From: Sphingomonas mollis
GTDB lineage: Bacteria; Pseudomonadota; Alphaproteobacteria; Sphingomonadales; Sphingomonadaceae
Assembly (NCBI RefSeq): GCF_016427505.1
Contig: NZ_JAELXS010000005.1
Span: 248,001-312,000, forward strand
Length of the DNA: 64,000 bases
Direction: 5' to 3'
Part shown: piece after piece, positions 61,938 to 64,000 of the stretch
How positions within the stretch are numbered: the stretch's first letter is position 1
How the letters are laid out: every line of letters begins with the position of its first letter
The notes under the pieces: model-generated
Told to the model about the DNA's origin: nothing
Databases searched by the model: none
What the model saw: only the letters and a program-made list of their open reading frames with translations
Position numbers and translations under genes: made by a program

Positions 61938-63686
61938 TCAGTTTCCGGGCGCGTGGTCGCCGCCGCCATTGACCAGCCGGGACGGGCTCGGCGGGGGTGT
62001 CTCCACGTCGGCGGCCTTGTCGATCGCGGCGCCCGTCGTGCCGCTGCCGGCGAGCATGCCGTTGAGCGAACCGCCGGTCATGCCGAGTTCGGCCATCAAT
62101 CCGTCGATCAGCGGCCCGCCGACCCGGTAACGCATCGCCGCCGCGACCGCCGCGTCGGCCAGATTACCCTGACCACCGCTGCCGGTCTCGCCGCCGGACG
62201 CATCGCCGTGCAGGCCGCGGGCGTCGAGGATGCTGATCCGGTCGATATTCTCCATCGGCTTGCTCGCCGCGGCGATGATCGCGGGCAGTGCCTCCAGCAT
62301 CGCGCGGCGCACGAGCAGTTCGGTCTGGGCGTCGCTCAGGATGTTGGTCGCTTCGTTGATCGACGCCTGACCGGCGGCATCGACCCTGAACGCGGCCTCG
62401 CGACCTTCGGCGCGGGCCTTTTCGGCGTCGGCCTGCGCGGTGGCTTCGGTGCGCAGTGCACTGGCGCGCGCCTCGGCGGCTTCCTTTTCGGCGGAGGCGG
62501 CGACGGTGATGCCGACCGCTTCCTCCTGCGCGCGCTGGGTGGCGGCGATGACCGCGACGTTCTTGTTGCGGTTGGCGATCTCGGTCGCCTTGGCGGTGGC
62601 GACGCTTTCCTCGGCGCGGACGGCCAGTGCGCGCGCCTCGTTGGCGGCGGCGGTGGCGGTCGATTCCTCCTCGGACTTTTGCGCGGTCTGCACTGCCGTG
62701 GTGATGCGCGCGATCTCGATCGTCCGGTCGCGCTCGATCGTCGCGGTCTGGATCGCGCCGTCGCGGGCGATGGTGGCGGTCCTGACGATCTTGTCCGCCT
62801 CGGTCTGGGCGACGGTCTGCGCCTGCATCGCGGTGATGCGGGCGATCTCGGCAAGGCGGGTCTGTTCGGCCTCCGCCGTGGCGATCGCGGTGGCCTGTTC
62901 GGCGCGCCGCGCCGCCAGCGTCTGCTCCTGCAACAGGCGGGCCTGTTCGGCGGCCTGCGCGATCTCCAGCGACTGGTTGTTCGCGTCCAGATTGCGCTGT
63001 TCGATCTCGACGCGGTTGGTCGCGACGATGTCGTTCCTGATCTTCTTTCGCTCCTCGATCGTGCGGGTCAGCACGGTCAGCCCCTCGGCATCGAAGGCGT
63101 TGTTCTCGTTGAAATGTTCGAACGCGGTCTGGTCGAAATGGGTGATGCTGACCGACTCCAGCTGGAAGCCGTTCATGTCCAGATCGGTCATCAGCGCCTC
63201 CTGCACCTTCTGGATGAAATCGGCGCGGTTGGCGTGGAGATGCTCCATCGTCATCGTCGCGGCGACCGATCGCAGCGCGGATACCAGCTTGCCGTCGAGC
63301 AGCGACTTCACCGCATCGGGACTGTTGACCGAATCGCCCAGCGTCTGCGCGGCGGCGGCGATCGATTCCGCGTCGGGCTTCACCTTGATATGGAACAGGC
63401 CGACGACATCGACGCGCAATTTGTCCAGCGTGATGAGCGCGTCCTTGTTCAGGCGCGACACCTCCAGCTTCACCGTCGTCAGGCGCACCTGCATCAGTTC
63501 GTGCAGCACCGGGATCACCATGATGCCGCCGTTCAGCACCACCTTCTCTCCCCCGAAGCCGGTGCGGATCAGCGCCACGTCCTTGGTCGCGCGGCGATAC
63601 AGGCGGGTCAGGATGATGCCGATGACGACCAGCGCGAGCAGCACGATGCCTGCGTAGATCAGGATGTTAAGAAACGATGCAGGCAT
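61938..63686 (-). CDS. Flotillin/YqiK-type SPFH protein
   Basis: The 582-residue product has one N-terminal membrane helix (LIYAGIVLLALVVIGIIL), an SPFH/band-7 domain (about 30-200; RTGFGGEKVVLNGGIMVIP, MTDLDMNGFQLESVSITHFDQT split) and a long Ala/Glu coiled coil with EA-rich repeats (about 220-470). A flotillin-type tail follows. It probably organises membrane microdomains as oligomers. The ATG at 63686 follows a GGAGGGGG ribosome binding site. It is 30 bp downstream of the OB-fold membrane-protein gene, the usual yqiJ-yqiK pairing. Confidence 0.93.
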   Translation of the reverse strand: MPASFLNILIYAGIVLLALVVIGIILTRLYRRATKDVALIRTGFGGEKVVLNGGIMVIPVLHELMQVRLTTVKLEVSRLNKDALITLDKLRVDVVGLFHIKVKPDAESIAAAAQTLGDSVNSPDAVKSLLDGKLVSALRSVAATMTMEHLHANRADFIQKVQEALMTDLDMNGFQLESVSITHFDQTAFEHFNENNAFDAEGLTVLTRTIEERKKIRNDIVATNRVEIEQRNLDANNQSLEIAQAAEQARLLQEQTLAARRAEQATAIATAEAEQTRLAEIARITAMQAQTVAQTEADKIVRTATIARDGAIQTATIERDRTIEIARITTAVQTAQKSEEESTATAAANEARALAVRAEESVATAKATEIANRNKNVAVIAATQRAQEEAVGITVAASAEKEAAEARASALRTEATAQADAEKARAEGREAAFRVDAAGQASINEATNILSDAQTELLVRRAMLEALPAIIAAASKPMENIDRISILDARGLHGDASGGETGSGGQGNLADAAVAAAMRYRVGGPLIDGLMAELGMTGGSLNGMLAGSGTTGAAIDKAADVETPPPSPSRLVNGGGDHAPGN

Positions 63687-63716
63687 GAAACCCCCTCCGG
63701 TTGATGCGCGTGTATA

Positions 63717-64000
63717 TCAGATTGATTGCAGAAGCGTGTTTCCCTCGGGCAGCGCGAAGAACAGCTTGCCCTCCCGCCGGACCAGCAGCGCGGTATCGCC
63801 GGAGCGGAGCGCGTCGGCATCGTCATGCGGTTCGACCATGACGAAATGCGCCTGTCCGTGCCGGTCGACCACCTTGGCGCGGGCGGGCGATCCGCGCCGC
63901 GCCGTCCCCTCCAGGATCGTGCCACGCTGGCGGAGCAGGTCGTCGGTCGAGATCACCGTGGTCTCGAAACCGGGCATGACGCGCGCCAGGCCGTTGGCCG
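63717..64000 (-). CDS. YqiJ-like OB-fold membrane protein (C-terminal part, 5' end outside window)
   Basis: The frame is open to the window end, so only about the last 94 residues are visible. They contain RQRGTILEGTARRGSPARAK and AHFVMVEPHDDADALRSGD, an NfeD/YqiJ-type OB-fold domain. This domain is normally attached to N-terminal membrane helices and encoded next to a flotillin, as here. Role: partner in flotillin membrane-domain assembly, from family knowledge. An internal ATG at 63977 is probably not the true start. Confidence 0.8.
   Translation of the reverse strand, partial: ANGLARVMPGFETTVISTDDLLRQRGTILEGTARRGSPARAKVVDRHGQAHFVMVEPHDDADALRSGDTALLVRREGKLFFALPEGNTLLQSI

Overview
This is a 64 kb, GC-rich (roughly 65%) chromosomal segment of an alphaproteobacterium, most probably a Sphingomonas-like member of the Sphingomonadales. 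Pointers are a split tmRNA gene with the tag ANDNEALAIAA, a CcrM-type (GANTC) methyltransferase, the rimP-nusA-ylxR-infB-rbfA-truB-rpsO-pnp block, the plsX-fabH-ihfA-merR block, very frequent ATGA/TGATG gene overlaps, and abundant palindromic intergenic repeats. These are inferences from gene content, not from a database search.

Layout. 1-14.6 kb: an accessory carbohydrate/peptide degradation locus. It holds a GH2 beta-galactosidase (cut by the window edge), a DPP-IV-like S9 peptidase, a divergent pair of DUF5695 and six-hairpin-like secreted proteins, a GH127 beta-L-arabinofuranosidase, an Ldh_2-family reductase and a DUF885 protein. A perfect palindrome sits in the divergent promoter region. 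14.8-18.8 kb: a crotonase, two overlapping hotdog thioesterases and two overlapping PQQ-type glucose dehydrogenase lipoproteins. 18.9-31.1 kb: the transcription/translation block, with a tautomerase gene inserted after nusA, and AbrB-like, secreted-protein and thymidine kinase genes inserted between rbfA and truB. 31.2-32.3 kb: a DUF2971 gene and the two-piece tmRNA gene. 32.3-44.6 kb: Rrf2 regulator, NUDIX/TPM/LemA operon, mscL, threonylcarbamoyl-AMP synthase, acyl-CoA dehydrogenase, arylamine N-acetyltransferase, GntR/nitroreductase, POT transporter, aldo/keto reductase, dicarboxylate symporter. 44.7-51.7 kb: glmM, DUF1272, thiD, rnhB, ccrM, folP, bestrophin, MBL hydrolase. 52-56.9 kb: M28 peptidase, rpmF, plsX, fabH, ihfA, MerR regulator. 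57-64 kb: mtnP, GST, an RNase H-like protein, a coiled-coil protein, LysR and cupin, a repeat-interrupted reductase pseudogene, flotillin and a YqiJ-like partner cut by the window end.

Themes. The 1-14.6 kb locus carries both arabinofuranosidase/galactosidase and prolyl-type peptidase/imino-acid-reductase-like functions; I propose, as a hypothesis, that it targets plant hydroxyproline-rich glycoproteins. The second theme is mobile palindromic repeats that enter genes. One sits in frame inside truB as a perfect 26-bp inverted repeat, one forms the C-terminus of ThiD, one supplies the rbfA ribosome binding site, one has wrecked a RibD-like reductase gene, and one provides a transcription terminator. 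I saw no CRISPR array, prophage, insertion sequence transposase, rRNA or tRNA gene.
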